A stretch of 64,000 nt of DNA from Limisphaerales bacterium. GTDB lineage: Bacteria > Verrucomicrobiota > Verrucomicrobiia > Limisphaerales > SXTU01. Positions 40,022 to 50,007 of the stretch are shown here, in pieces (the first letter of the stretch is position 1; each line of letters begins with the position of its first letter). The position numbers and the translations under genes are program-made. Below the pieces are notes generated by a model, which saw nothing but the letters and a program-made list of their open reading frames with translations, made no database searches and was not told the origin of the DNA. Where the stretch lies: contig WRPG01000007.1 of assembly GCA_009773355.1 (NCBI GenBank), forward strand, positions 97,635-161,634, written 5' to 3'.

Positions 40022-41467
40022 TCAGCCCTGCGCGAAAATCTCCCGCACCGCCCTGCCCTTCCCGTCCTCGGTCGCGTAGAAGGGCCGGCCCTCGATGTCG
40101 AACACCGTCTTGGGGCTGATGCCCATCGCGGTGAAGATGGTCGCGTGCAGGTCCATGACGGAGACGGGGTTCTTGACCGCGATGAGCGGACGCTCGTCCG
40201 CGGTCTGGCCATAGATAAAACCCTTCTTCACCCCGCCACCGAACATCACGACGCTCGTGCCGCCGGTGAAGTGCCGGTGCAGGCCGTAGTGCTTCATCTC
40301 CTGCAAGGTCTCGCTCGGCGCGGTGGCCTGGTCCTTCGCGTTCGAGCCGGGGATGCCCTCGATCATCGCGTCGCGGCTGAACTCGCTGGCGATGATGACC
40401 AGCGTGCGGTTCAGCAGGCCGCGCGCCTCGAGGTCGCGGACGAGCTGGGCGATGGGCAGGTTCATCTCCTTGTGCATCCGCTCGACGGTTTCGTGGCCGT
40501 CCTTGTGCGTGTCCCAGTGGAGGAAGGGCACATACTCGGTCGTGACCTCGACGAAGCGAGCGCCGTTCTCCACGAGCCGCCGCGCCAGCAGGCAGCCTTG
40601 GCCGAAGCGGCCGGTGTTGTATTTCGCGTAGCTCTCCTTCGGCTCCAGCGCGAGGTCAAAGGCCGCGCGCTCCTTCGAACTGAGGAGGCGGTGCGCGTTG
40701 TCCAGCGAGCGCAGCATGGACTCCTGCTGGAAGTCGCTCATGAACTCACGGTGCGGATTCCGGTCCACCAGCTTGCGGTAGAGGCTGTAGCGGTTGTCGA
40801 AGCGTCCCGGCTCCATGCCCTTCGGCGGGCGCACCGACTGCGCGGCGTCGTCCGGGTAAGGCAGGTTCATCGGGCCGAACTCATTGCCGAAGAAGCCGGC
40901 GGTGGTGAAGGCCTTCAACTCCTCCTGCTCGCCGACGCCCTCAAGCCGCTGGCCGATGTTGATGAAGGCGGGCATCACCGGGTTGCGCGGGCCGAGCACC
41001 TTGGACATCCACGCGCCGAGGTGCGGACAGGCGACGGTTTGCGGCGGGACGTAACCCGTGTGCCAGTGATACTGGTGGCGCGAGTGCAGGATGTGCCCAA
41101 GGTCCGGCTGCACCGCGCTGCGGATGAGCGTGGCGCGGTCCATGACGGAGGCGATTTGCTCCAGGCCCTGGCAAATCTTCACGCCGTCCACCGCCGTGGG
41201 AATCGCCGGGAAGGTGCTGAGAATGTTCTTCACCGGCACGCCCTTCTCGAAGGGCTGGTAGCGCTTCGGGTCGAACGTGTCCGGCGCGGCCATGCCGCCG
41301 CCCATCCAGATGAGGATGCACGCGTCCGCCGTGGCCTTCGGGTGGACGACCTTCTCGTTCGCCATCAGGCGCGGCGCGCCCATCGCCATCGTGGTGGCGG
41401 TCGCGGCGGCGAGCTTCTGGAGGAAGTCGCGGCGGGTGTGTTGCGGGTCGAGCGGTAGCGCGTTCAT
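40022..41467 (-). CDS. Tat-exported DUF1501 protein
   Basis: A 481-residue DUF1501 protein with a twin-arginine signal ([20 protein letters not shown]). It starts four bases after the stop of its partner cytochrome. Motifs are [71 protein letters not shown] and the C-terminal [18 protein letters not shown]. It diverges from the other three copies, especially in the EFSRD segment, where they have EFGR. The catalytic role is unknown. Confidence 0.88.
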   Translation of the reverse strand: MNALPLDPQHTRRDFLQKLAAATATTMAMGAPRLMANEKVVHPKATADACILIWMGGGMAAPDTFDPKRYQPFEKGVPVKNILSTFPAIPTAVDGVKICQGLEQIASVMDRATLIRSAVQPDLGHILHSRHQYHWHTGYVPPQTVACPHLGAWMSKVLGPRNPVMPAFINIGQRLEGVGEQEELKAFTTAGFFGNEFGPMNLPYPDDAAQSVRPPKGMEPGRFDNRYSLYRKLVDRNPHREFMSDFQQESMLRSLDNAHRLLSSKERAAFDLALEPKESYAKYNTGRFGQGCLLARRLVENGARFVEVTTEYVPFLHWDTHKDGHETVERMHKEMNLPIAQLVRDLEARGLLNRTLVIIASEFSRDAMIEGIPGSNAKDQATAPSETLQEMKHYGLHRHFTGGTSVVMFGGGVKKGFIYGQTADERPLIAVKNPVSVMDLHATIFTAMGISPKTVFDIEGRPFYATEDGKGRAVREIFAQG

Positions 41468-41471
41468 CGGT

Positions 41472-43901
41472 TTATCTGACGAGTTGAAACTCCGGGAGCA
41501 TCAGCACGGCCCAGAGCAGGTCCTGCACGCCCTGGCTGGTGGGCTTTTCGCCGAGGACTTCGCGGGCGAGGGACAACTCGGCGGTGGTCGGGACGCGGGC
41601 GAGGGCGAATTGGTAGAGCCACTGCGTCAACGCGTCGCTGTTCGGCCATTGCTTCGCGAGAACCCGCGACGCACCTTGCTCCAGGCGCGTGGCGAGGAGC
41701 TGGCCGTTGTTCAGGTCAATCGCTTCGAGAGTGCTCAACTCCGCCGGGCGCACGCTCACAATCTGCTCGCGGTGCGGCCGGCCCAGCGCGCGCAGGAGGA
41801 AGTCGTTCTTGAGCAGCGACGCGCGAACCATCGGCTGTGTGCTGGTCGCGGCCTGCGCGAGCTGGGTGGCGAGCTGCTTGCCGACCTTCACGTTCCACAA
41901 CGCCGAGTTCGCCACCTCGACCGCCGCGCCGCCGGCTTCCGGCGCGCTCTTGAACTTGCCCTTCGCATCGGGCGGCGACTTGAGTGTCTCCCACGTCGCG
42001 TCGGTGCCGATGGTCACAGTCGAGCCGTCACCGAGCTTGATGCGCGCCTCGAAGATGACGCCCGCCGGGTTCGGGCCGTTGCCGCCGTTCTTCGCGACGA
42101 GCACGAGGTCGTTCGCACCGGCCTTGAGTTTCGTTTCCAGCGGGATGGCCTCGGGGTTTTCCCAATTGTCGCCGGACGCGGCGAGCGCGCCGTTGACGTA
42201 GAGCTTGAACTCGTTGTCCGCCGTGGCGACCGCGCCGGCGCGGACGGGCGCGGACTTGAGGTTAAACTTTTTCCGAGCCGTGAACGTCTCGCCCGCCTTC
42301 GCGTTGCCGGCGTCGGCGTGGCTCCAAATCCACTTGGCCGAGAGCGTCATCGCTGCGACGGCCTCGGCGGTGGGCTTGCCGCGCACGACCTGCGCATCAA
42401 AGCGCGTCGGGGCGCTGCCGGTGATTTGCCAGACGGCGTCCACGAACTGCTCGGCGGTGAGGCGCTTCGCACGCGGGCCGGCGTAGTGGTAGCCGTGCTC
42501 GTCGGCGTCCTTGCCCAGCACCTGCGCGTGCGACTGGTAGGCGGCGGAGGTGGCGATGAGTTCGAGCGTCTTCTTGAGGTCGAACTTGCTCTCCGCGAGA
42601 TGCGACGCGAGGTAATCGAGCAGGTCGTGGCTCCACGGCTCAGTCTGCATCGCGTCGGTGGGGTGCACGATGCCGCGCCCCATCATGCGGTGCCAAAGGC
42701 GGTTGACGATGGTGCGCGTAAAGCGGCCGTTCTCCGGGTGCGTCATCAGCGCGGCGAGCTGCTTGAGGCGCTCGGGCTGCGGCGCGGCGGCGTTGATTTG
42801 GCCCAGTTCGGGGAACAGCCAGCTTGCCTGCGCCGTCTTGCCGACGGGCTTGTCGCAGCGGTGGATTTCCATCTTGCTGGTCGCGTAAATCGCCGCCAGC
42901 CCGTAGGCCTCCTCCAGCTTCCAGCGGTCAATGAAGCTGTCGTGGCACGACGCGCACTTGAGGTTGATGCCGAGGAAGCTCTGCCCGACCGATTGGGCGA
43001 ACTGAATCTCCGTGGTCGCGCCCGCGCTCACGTCACCGCGCCACTTGATGCCGGCGGCGAAGCCCTCGCTGTCCGGCGTGTAAGCGATCAGCTCGCGCGC
43101 GAACTGGTCGTAGGGCTTGTTGTCCGCGAGCGCGCGGTAAAGCCACTTGGTGATCTGCTTACGGCCGCCGGTGATGAAGCCGGTGCCGGAGTAATCGTTG
43201 CGCAGGAGGTCGTTCCAAAACGTCAGCCAGTGCTCGGCATAGGCGATGTCGTTGGCGAGCAGGTCGCGCACGAGCTTCGCGCGCTTGTCCGGCGACTTGT
43301 CGGCGAGGAATTTCGCCAGCGCTTCCGGCTCGGGCAGCAGGCCGACAAGGTCGAGGTGGGCGCGGCGGGCGAAGGTGGCATCGTCCACGGGCTTCGGCGT
43401 GGCGGCTTTGCGCTTCGCAAGGTCGGCGTCGAGGATGCGGTCAACCGGGTTCGTGCGACCGGCAACGGCCTTCGGCAACTCCGGACGACGCGGCCTGAGC
43501 GGCGGCTCGTAAGCGGGCTTCTTGAACGCGAAGCCCTCCTCCCACGGCACGCCCGCATCAATCCACTCGCGCAGCAGCCTCACCTTCTCGGGCGACAGGC
43601 GCGCGCCCTTGGGCGGCATCTGCCTGTCGGGGTCTTTCGTGGTGATGGCCTCGATGAGCGGAGACTTCGCGGCGTTGCCGGGAAGGACCGACTTGCCGCT
43701 CTCACCGCCCGCGATCAGCGACGGGCGGTCGTTCATGCTGAAGCCGCCCTTTTTCTTGTCGCCCGTGTGGCACTCGCCGCAGTGCTCGCGGAGGACGGGG
43801 ACGATCTGGTGGGAAAAGTCCACCTTCGCCGCCGCGCCGAACGCGGCGGAAGAACCGACAACCAGCACCAGGGTGGAAGCAACGCGAAGCTTGGACGACA
43901 T
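41472..43901 (-). CDS. DUF1549/DUF1553 c-type cytochrome with inserted beta domain
   Basis: An 809-residue exported cytochrome, shorter than its paralogues. A signal peptide (MSSKLRVASTLVLVVGSSAA) precedes the heme motif CGECH at residues 41-45. DUF1549 follows (AYAEHWLTFWNDLLRNDYSG, with NLKCASCHDSF as a second CxxCH). A further segment (about 41960-42350) has the look of a jellyroll carbohydrate-binding module (FKLYVNGALAASGDNWENPE). No ATTGCCG repeat is present. It is 106 bp downstream of a pseudopilin gene. Confidence 0.87.
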   Translation of the reverse strand: MSSKLRVASTLVLVVGSSAAFGAAAKVDFSHQIVPVLREHCGECHTGDKKKGGFSMNDRPSLIAGGESGKSVLPGNAAKSPLIEAITTKDPDRQMPPKGARLSPEKVRLLREWIDAGVPWEEGFAFKKPAYEPPLRPRRPELPKAVAGRTNPVDRILDADLAKRKAATPKPVDDATFARRAHLDLVGLLPEPEALAKFLADKSPDKRAKLVRDLLANDIAYAEHWLTFWNDLLRNDYSGTGFITGGRKQITKWLYRALADNKPYDQFARELIAYTPDSEGFAAGIKWRGDVSAGATTEIQFAQSVGQSFLGINLKCASCHDSFIDRWKLEEAYGLAAIYATSKMEIHRCDKPVGKTAQASWLFPELGQINAAAPQPERLKQLAALMTHPENGRFTRTIVNRLWHRMMGRGIVHPTDAMQTEPWSHDLLDYLASHLAESKFDLKKTLELIATSAAYQSHAQVLGKDADEHGYHYAGPRAKRLTAEQFVDAVWQITGSAPTRFDAQVVRGKPTAEAVAAMTLSAKWIWSHADAGNAKAGETFTARKKFNLKSAPVRAGAVATADNEFKLYVNGALAASGDNWENPEAIPLETKLKAGANDLVLVAKNGGNGPNPAGVIFEARIKLGDGSTVTIGTDATWETLKSPPDAKGKFKSAPEAGGAAVEVANSALWNVKVGKQLATQLAQAATSTQPMVRASLLKNDFLLRALGRPHREQIVSVRPAELSTLEAIDLNNGQLLATRLEQGASRVLAKQWPNSDALTQWLYQFALARVPTTAELSLAREVLGEKPTSQGVQDLLWAVLMLPEFQLVR

Positions 43902-44006
43902 GACGGAAAGCATGGTGGAACTCAGACGGCGGAACCAGCGGGCTGGCTTCAAACGCAAACCGGGCAGCCACGCGGCCTGCCGGTTCGGCAAAGTCGGTCC
44001 GCTGGC

Positions 44007-44852
44007 TTACTCCTGCACATCGTAGAAGCACAGCCAGCCAGAGATGGAGGAGCCCAGACCGACGCGATCCCGCTTGAACCACGAAACGTGACCATCCTCA
44101 AAGAGAAAGCTCCCGCCCTCGGCGGTGCCGTCGCTGCCGCGATGACTCGTGCTGGAGACGGTAACGCTCTGGCCGGAGCCGGTGACCGTGGTCTTCCAAA
44201 AGGGAGCGGTGAGCGTGTAGGGCTGTCCGGTAGGCTGCGGACCCGCTGCTCCGCGCACTTGCAGCATGTCGCCGACAATCGGCCCATTGCGAAACGGGCT
44301 GTCGAGCCGTGTGCGTGTGAGCCAGTTGAGGATGTTGCCGTTGCCGAACGTCGTATGACCGCCCTCGGGTATGCGCCGGCCAATTAGGTAAAAGTAGCCG
44401 GACAGCTCCTGGTGCGCGACGTCGGGGTTGCCATAATTGGCACCCAATGGAGGGGCCACCACAAGTCGGTCCACCGCCCGATGATACTCGCCGGTGGGGC
44501 AGTAAAGCGGACTGTTCTTCGTGCTCGAAGCGGTGGTGGTGGCAGGAATGAGGTAGCTTTTATAGAGCCGAAGGACGGAAGGACCGACCCAACTCAAGTG
44601 CTGTCCCTGGCCGGTGGCGTCCGTGCCGGGAGGAATACGTCCATCGTGATCCCCGGCATAGACGTTGATGGCCGTGCCCCATTGCTTGAGGTTGTTCATG
44701 CACAGCGCCTTGTTCGCGGACTGCTTCGCCTTCGCCAGCGCCGGCAAAAGCATCCCCGCCAGGATCGCGATGATGGCGATGACCACGAGCAGTTCGATGA
44801 GAGTGAAACCGCCCGCAGGTTCTCGGCGGACCGGACGTAGATGGACGCTCAT
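44007..44852 (-). CDS. Type II pseudopilin-like protein with DGH tail
   Basis: A 281-residue protein with the prepilin motif [20 protein letters not shown] near residues 16-35 and [15 protein letters not shown] near the C-terminus. It lies between the FecR/LamG gene and a cytochrome gene on the same strand, so the ECF/FecR pair may control it. The start ATG at 44852 gives the usual short basic leader ([15 protein letters not shown]). Confidence 0.9.
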   Translation of the reverse strand: MSVHLRPVRREPAGGFTLIELLVVIAIIAILAGMLLPALAKAKQSANKALCMNNLKQWGTAINVYAGDHDGRIPPGTDATGQGQHLSWVGPSVLRLYKSYLIPATTTASSTKNSPLYCPTGEYHRAVDRLVVAPPLGANYGNPDVAHQELSGYFYLIGRRIPEGGHTTFGNGNILNWLTRTRLDSPFRNGPIVGDMLQVRGAAGPQPTGQPYTLTAPFWKTTVTGSGQSVTVSSTSHRGSDGTAEGGSFLFEDGHVSWFKRDRVGLGSSISGWLCFYDVQE

Positions 44853-44946
44853 GGCAATGCTGGTTTTGGCTGACTGCCGGGGAAACTAGCAGACCCGGCT
44901 CGCGCGTCCAGTGGTGAAATCGCGCCTGTCGGAAATCGCGCCCAAC

Positions 44947-46647
44947 TCAAGGCCGGCCCACCTCGTAGTAGCGCCGCAGCTCCGCCGCGCTGAAGGGGCG
45001 CTCCGCCACGAGCACCTCGTCCACCGCGCCAAAGAAGCCGTAGTTCACGCCCAGCCGCGCCTCGGCGTCGGTGGCGCTGAGATTCCCGAGCGAGAGATGC
45101 GCGAGCGCCAGCGGCGGGCCGGGCGGCGGCTTGTGGCGCGCGACGGCGACGCCGTTGATGAAGTGCGTCAGCTCGCCGCGCGCGGCATCGAGCACGGTGG
45201 CGAGGCACAGCCATTGGCCGTGGCGCTCCGGCGTGAGCAGCGGAGGGGACGGGAGCGCGCTCCATTGCGGCTGCCCGGAGACGAGGCCGCTGAACAGGTT
45301 GAAGCCAAGCTGTCCATTCGCCTTCAGTTCCCAGCGCACCGGACGTGCGTCCGCCGGCGAAGGCTTGCCACCATTCGCCTCTTCGCGCGGCGGCTCATCA
45401 GTCGCCAGCAACGTCGTCACCGGCTGCGGCAGAGTGTCCACGCGCACCCACGCGAGCAATGTCAGCGAATTGTGCATGCCGGGCAGCCGCAGCAGCACGC
45501 GCTGTCCGCGCCCACGAAACTCCAGCGCGCCCTTGCCCGGCCAGCGGCCCTGCGCCCAACGTGCGCCGATGATCTGCCCGTCGCTGCCCGCGCCGTCGCC
45601 GCGCACGCGGTTGCGGAGGGTCGCGTCGAGCGGGGACTGCTCCTCGAAGTTGAAATGCACGCGAACCGCCGGGTCGCCGTCCAAGGCATCCGCCGCCGCA
45701 CGCCACGCCAGCAGCAGCCGCGCGGCCTCCGCCTGCTCGCGCTCACGCACGCGCTCGAACGCGGGAAAATCCTCCGGGCGGAACGGCGTTTCAGCAAAGC
45801 CCGTGTCATCGAGCCGCCGCGCCTGCTTCGCCAGAATCTGGCTCGTGCCGCTCTCGCCGGTGCGGCCAATCGTCACCTTCCCTTCGAGCGCGTGGACTTC
45901 CTGCTCGCCCGACTCGCTGACCTTCACGCCGAAGGAGTTGCCCTGGTTCACGACCGTCAGCCCCGGCGTCAGCAGCCGGAAGCCACGCGCGGAATCGTTC
46001 AGCTCGCACGCGACCTTGCCGGAGAGGAGAAACGCCTCGTTCGGTGAGCGCAATTCGAGCTGCGCCGGCCCCTCGATGAACAGCCGCGCCCCGGAAAACA
46101 AATCCACCTGCACCGTGCCCAAGGCCAACCGCAGCCAGCCGGTCGGCAGCTCCGCGCCTTCAATCCGGTCCGGCTCTCCGTCCGCCCATGCCGCCTCGAC
46201 GACATGCGAGAGCATCGCGATGGCCGGTGGCGACACGGGCATCCCGCCACTTGGCGGAGTTGGCGGAACGGCCGGCTTCGTTCCCAGATTCGCTTGCTGA
46301 ACAGCAAGGAAAACTCCCACCGCCACGACCGCAAAACCCGTCACCGCCCACCACGGATTCCAAGTGCGCTGCCGCCTCGGCGTGGGCATCTGCGCCAGCC
46401 GCGCCATGATGGAATCCTCCAGCCCCGGCCCGTCCTCGTGCCCGCCCATCGCCTCCTCCAGCAACGGCCAGCGCGGCTCGGACGACTGCGCGGCGCGCAC
46501 GTAGCCATGCATCTGGATTTCCTCGACGAACTCGCGGCGGAAGCCGTTGTCCGAGCGCAGCCGCGCGAGCAGTTCGTCCCGGCGCGATGCGGACAAGTCC
46601 GAGTTCCGCAGCCACGCGGCGACGAGGTCTTGCAGGTCGCGGTCCAT
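44947..46647 (-). CDS. FecR-type anti-sigma protein with LamG domain
   Basis: A 566-residue single-span membrane protein. The cytoplasmic N-terminus resembles anti-sigma domains (LQDLVAAWLRNSDLSASRRD). A membrane helix follows at about 97-115 (WAVTGFAVVAVGVFLAVQQ). The periplasmic part has a FecR-like domain (RLFIEGPAQLELRSPNEAFL, VVNQGNSFGVKV) and a C-terminal LamG jellyroll (SLTLLAWVRVDTLPQ, GAVDEVLVAERPFSAAELR). It is co-directional with the ECF sigma gene upstream and probably controls it in response to a sugar or polymer bound outside. Confidence 0.9.
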   Translation of the reverse strand: MDRDLQDLVAAWLRNSDLSASRRDELLARLRSDNGFRREFVEEIQMHGYVRAAQSSEPRWPLLEEAMGGHEDGPGLEDSIMARLAQMPTPRRQRTWNPWWAVTGFAVVAVGVFLAVQQANLGTKPAVPPTPPSGGMPVSPPAIAMLSHVVEAAWADGEPDRIEGAELPTGWLRLALGTVQVDLFSGARLFIEGPAQLELRSPNEAFLLSGKVACELNDSARGFRLLTPGLTVVNQGNSFGVKVSESGEQEVHALEGKVTIGRTGESGTSQILAKQARRLDDTGFAETPFRPEDFPAFERVREREQAEAARLLLAWRAAADALDGDPAVRVHFNFEEQSPLDATLRNRVRGDGAGSDGQIIGARWAQGRWPGKGALEFRGRGQRVLLRLPGMHNSLTLLAWVRVDTLPQPVTTLLATDEPPREEANGGKPSPADARPVRWELKANGQLGFNLFSGLVSGQPQWSALPSPPLLTPERHGQWLCLATVLDAARGELTHFINGVAVARHKPPPGPPLALAHLSLGNLSATDAEARLGVNYGFFGAVDEVLVAERPFSAAELRRYYEVGRP

Positions 46648-46674
46648 CACACGCCCTTCCGCGACATGCAGCCC

Positions 46675-46776
46675 GGAGCGCGGCCTTCCAGGCCGCAGCG
46701 CGTGATTCGCACATGGGTTTGGCGTTCGCTGCCCCCGGTCTTCGCGCACGCGCTGCGGGCGGGACGCCCGCGCTCC
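46675..46776. repeat. Inverted repeat between sigma and FecR genes
   Basis: Arms 46675-46704 and 46747-46776 pair at outer GGAGCGCGG and inner GCAGCGCGTG blocks around a 42-bp loop. It fills most of the leader of the FecR/LamG gene, where a hairpin could uncouple the levels of sigma and anti-sigma. Confidence 0.88.
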
Positions 46777-46801
46777 GCCACTGGGGTGTTTCCAGATGGT
46801 T

Positions 46802-47365
46802 TCACGTCGTTCCTTTCCGCGCCATGCACTCGCGCAGGAGCTTGTGCGCGCGGTGGTTCGTGACGTAGATGACGGCGACGGAAGACTCCATCGCCTCCGC
46901 GAGCGACTGCGCCTTCTGGCCTTCGAGGCCGCCCTGGACGATGCGGCGCATCTTGTCCGGCAGCTTGCTGATGCAGCTCAGGAGCCGCGCGAGCTGCTCC
47001 TCCTCGACCGCGACCGACGCCCGCTCCAAGTCCGCCTCGACCACTTCCCCGACCTCGGAGCGGAAGCGCTCCATCGCGTTCTCGCGGCGCATCCGGGAGC
47101 GGAAATACATCTTCACCTTGTTGCGCGCGATGCCCCGCAGCCACGCGCCGAAGTCATCGCCCTTGCGGAAGGAGCCGAGGTTCTCGAACGCCGCGAGGAA
47201 CACATCCTGCGCGAGATCATCCACGTCATCGAGATGGTAAAGCTGGCTGGCGATAAACCCGCGCACGCCCAAGCCGTATTCGCGGACAACGTGGCGGAAG
47301 GCATCGCGATGCCCGGCCAGCACCTCGTCAATCGCGGCGCGCAGCGCGTTCGGGTCGTGGTCCAT
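46802..47365 (-). CDS. ECF sigma-70 family factor
   Basis: A 187-residue extracytoplasmic-function sigma factor. Region 2 has DVDDLAQDVFLAAFENLGSF and FGAWLRGIARNKVKMYFRSR. Region 4 has the helix-turn-helix LAEAMESSVAVIYVTNHRAH. ATG at 47365 was chosen because the extra 30 codons upstream are antisense to the esterase gene's leader and lack homology to sigma N-termini. It lies upstream of FecR/LamG, in the pattern found across Planctomycetes and Verrucomicrobia. Confidence 0.92.
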   Translation of the reverse strand: MDHDPNALRAAIDEVLAGHRDAFRHVVREYGLGVRGFIASQLYHLDDVDDLAQDVFLAAFENLGSFRKGDDFGAWLRGIARNKVKMYFRSRMRRENAMERFRSEVGEVVEADLERASVAVEEEQLARLLSCISKLPDKMRRIVQGGLEGQKAQSLAEAMESSVAVIYVTNHRAHKLLRECMARKGTT

Positions 47366-47444
47366 TCGCGGAGAGTTTGCCACAGGGTGGGGAAACTTAC
47401 ACGCGCCAAAGCAAAGCCGCTCCTGCTCGAAGTCCCGCCCTGCG

Positions 47445-48413
47445 ATGTGCTTCAATACGCCCGTGCCCCACGAATGGGACCATCATATCCGCCCGGCGGC
47501 CGCGAGAAGCAATGGGTGCCGACGACTGGCTCACTTGTTTCTCTGCGTGCTCGCTTCCATCGGCCTGACCGCCTGCCGCACGCAGGCCCCGCCCGGCGCG
47601 CGCAAGCTCGCCAACCTCGAATACACCCGCGCTCCTGGTCGCCCGCTCAAACTCGACCTCTACCTGCCCAACGGCGCGACGAACAAGCTGCCCGTGCTGG
47701 TCTGGATTCACGGGGGCGCGTGGAAAATGGGCAACAAGAACTGGTGCCCCATCGCCCCGCTCGTCACCAACGGGGTCGCGGTCGCGAGCATCGAATACCG
47801 CCTGAGCCGCGAGGCAAAGTTTCCCGCGCAGATCATGGACTGCCGCGCCGCCGTCCGCTGGCTGCGCGCCAACGCCGCCACGCACGGACTCGACCCGGAG
47901 CGCATCGGCGCGTTCGGCGCGTCCGCCGGCGGGCATCTCGCCGCGCTGCTCGGCACGGCACCCGCCGTGAAGGAATGGGATGCCGGGCCACACCTTGACC
48001 AGTCGCCCCGCGTGCAATGCGTTGTGGCCTTCTATCCGCCGACGGACCTCGACGAGCTCACCAGCGGCTGGTTCTGGCGCAAGGTCTCCTTCAGCGACGT
48101 GGGCCGGCTTATCGGCGGTTCGGTCGAGCAGAACCGCGACCGCGTGGCCCGCGCCAACCCGGTGAACTACATCTCCAACGACACACCGCCCTTCTACCTC
48201 CTGCACGGCGACCGCGACAAACTCGTGCCCATCCGGCAAAGCGAATTGCTCCACACGGCGCTGAGGCAGGCCGGCATCCCGGTCCACTTTGAAATCGTCC
48301 CCGGCGAAGGCCACGCCATCGGCCCGCCGCCCGCCGCCGTTCCCAAGTTGAATGAGTTCCTTCGGCAACACCTTGGGCTGCGCAACGGAAGTGAAGCTGC
48401 ATCGGGGCGATAA
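47445..48413 (+). CDS. Lipoprotein alpha/beta-hydrolase, BD-FAE/HSL-like esterase
   Basis: A 322-residue serine esterase, probably outer-membrane or periplasmic. The signal ends in a lipobox (SIGLTAC, Cys44). The oxyanion motif LVWIHGGAWKMG and the nucleophile elbow GAFGASAGGHLAA (Ser in G-x-S-x-G) are present. Asp in LLHGDRDKLVP and His in PGEGHAIG complete the triad. Likely substrates are acetyl, feruloyl or similar ester groups on glycans. The start is not certain, because the 25 residues before the hydrophobic stretch are long for a signal peptide. Convergent with the DUF1501 gene. Confidence 0.85.
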   Translation: MCFNTPVPHEWDHHIRPAAARSNGCRRLAHLFLCVLASIGLTACRTQAPPGARKLANLEYTRAPGRPLKLDLYLPNGATNKLPVLVWIHGGAWKMGNKNWCPIAPLVTNGVAVASIEYRLSREAKFPAQIMDCRAAVRWLRANAATHGLDPERIGAFGASAGGHLAALLGTAPAVKEWDAGPHLDQSPRVQCVVAFYPPTDLDELTSGWFWRKVSFSDVGRLIGGSVEQNRDRVARANPVNYISNDTPPFYLLHGDRDKLVPIRQSELLHTALRQAGIPVHFEIVPGEGHAIGPPPAAVPKLNEFLRQHLGLRNGSEAASGR

Positions 48414-48421
48414 AACTTTGG

Positions 48422-48499
48422 GGTAGGGCACGGTGTCCTCACCGCGCCGGTTGCGTGTCCGCAGGAAGATCGGCGCGCTGGAGACAGACGCGCCCTACC
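48422..48499. repeat. Inverted repeat between convergent genes
   Basis: Arms 48422-48449 and 48471-48499 pair through GGTAGGGC/GCCCTACC and inner blocks. It starts 9 bp past the esterase stop and ends 6 bp before the DUF1501 stop, where it could terminate both. It resembles the element at 58624-58697. Confidence 0.88.
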
Positions 48500-48504
48500 A
48501 GAAC

Positions 48505-50007
48505 TCAGGCCAGGATCTCCCGGATGACGTGGCCGTGGTCTATCTCCAGGCGCTTGCGGCCGGGCACTTCGAGGCGGCGCAAATCAATCCCAAGCAGGTG
48601 GCACACGGTCGCGTGCAGGTCGGTGACGTAATGGCCTTCGCCTTGCGCGTGGTAGCCCAGCTCGTCCGTTTCGCCGTGGACCACGCCGCGCTGGATGCCC
48701 GCGCCGGCCATCCAAATCGTGAAGCCGTGCGGGTGATGGTCGCGCCCGTCCTTGCCGCCGCCGCGCAGCTCCAAGCCCGGCGTGCGGCCGAACTCCGTGC
48801 AGAACACCACGAGCGTCTCGTCCAGCAGGCCGCGCTGCTTCAAGTCGTGGAGCAGTCCCGCCACCGGCTTGTCCACGCTCGCGCAGAGCCGCGTGTGGTT
48901 GTCCTTCAACTTCTGGTGCGAGTCCCAGGTTCCGTAGCCGCTCGGATACACCTGCACGAAGCGCACGCCGCGCTCCACCAACCGCCGCGCGGCGAGCAGG
49001 CGCTGGCCAGCCTGCTTCGTCGCGTCGGCATCGAGACCGTAGAGCTTCTTCGTCGCCTCGGTCTCCGGTGCGAAGTCCAGCGCCTCGGGCACGGCCATCT
49101 GCATGCGGAAGGCCAGTTCGTAAGCCTTGATGCGCGCGCGCAGGGCGTCGTCCTGCGGATGCTCCACGGCGGCAAAGCGGTTCAGCTTGCCGATGAGTTC
49201 ATACTCCGCGCGCTGCTCGTCGGCGGACTGGCGCGGGTCGCGCTGGCCGAAGGGCAGCGGGTTCTTCGGGTCCAGCGTGAGCGGCACGCCCGCGTGCTCC
49301 GGACCGAGGTAAAGCGAGTTGACGCTCCAGTGCGTCGTCGAGTTGGTCGGCCCGCCGAGCGCGATGAACTTGGGCAGGTTTTCGTTGAGCGTGCCGAGAC
49401 CGTAGTGAATCCACGCGCCGAGACTCGGCTGCTGCTCGTCGAGCCGGTGGCGGCCCGTGTGGATTTGGTTCTCCGCGAAGTGGTCGTTGTCCGTCGTCCA
49501 CATGTTGCGCACGAACGCGAGGTCGTCCGCGCACGACGCGAGGTGCGGCCACCAGTCCGTCATCTCCATGCCGCACTGGCCGCGCGGCGCGAAGCCCACC
49601 TGCATCGGGTAGATGCTCGGATACACGTCGCGCACGTTGACCTCCTGCGCAGGCACGGAGCGGAAGCGCTTGTGGTGCTTGTCGGACGTGAGCGGGTTTG
49701 CCAGCGGCGTCTTGTCGAAGGTCAGCCCGGCGTATTTGTTCAGCGCCGGCTTCGGGTCAAACGTCTCGACGTGGCTGTAGCCGCCGCTGAGGAAAATCCA
49801 GATGACCGACTTGGCCTTCGGGGTGAAGTGCGGCCTGCCATCGGTCGGGTAAAACTTCGGCTGCGCCGGTGCCGCCGCCTTCGCAACGCCGTCGTTGAAC
49901 AGTGTCGCGCCTAGCGCCAGGCCGGTGAAGCCGAGGCCGAGGTCGGAGAGGAACATCCGGCGGGGGAGCTGGCCACAAGGGAAGGATGGCTGGCTAAGGG
50001 CGTTCAT
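48505..50007 (-). CDS. Tat-exported DUF1501 protein
   Basis: A 500-residue DUF1501 protein. A twin-arginine signal (LPRRMFLSDLGLGFTGLALG) begins near residue 14. Motifs are SVIWIFLSGGYSHVETFDPK, YGTWDSHQKLKDNH, VVFCTEFGRTPG, GRDHHPHGFTIWMAGAG and LGIDLRRLEVPGRKRLEID. The ATG at 50007 lies within the 3' end of a small membrane protein gene (14-bp overlap). With the cytochrome at 50593 it makes another cytochrome/DUF1501 unit. Confidence 0.9.
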   Translation of the reverse strand: MNALSQPSFPCGQLPRRMFLSDLGLGFTGLALGATLFNDGVAKAAAPAQPKFYPTDGRPHFTPKAKSVIWIFLSGGYSHVETFDPKPALNKYAGLTFDKTPLANPLTSDKHHKRFRSVPAQEVNVRDVYPSIYPMQVGFAPRGQCGMEMTDWWPHLASCADDLAFVRNMWTTDNDHFAENQIHTGRHRLDEQQPSLGAWIHYGLGTLNENLPKFIALGGPTNSTTHWSVNSLYLGPEHAGVPLTLDPKNPLPFGQRDPRQSADEQRAEYELIGKLNRFAAVEHPQDDALRARIKAYELAFRMQMAVPEALDFAPETEATKKLYGLDADATKQAGQRLLAARRLVERGVRFVQVYPSGYGTWDSHQKLKDNHTRLCASVDKPVAGLLHDLKQRGLLDETLVVFCTEFGRTPGLELRGGGKDGRDHHPHGFTIWMAGAGIQRGVVHGETDELGYHAQGEGHYVTDLHATVCHLLGIDLRRLEVPGRKRLEIDHGHVIREILA

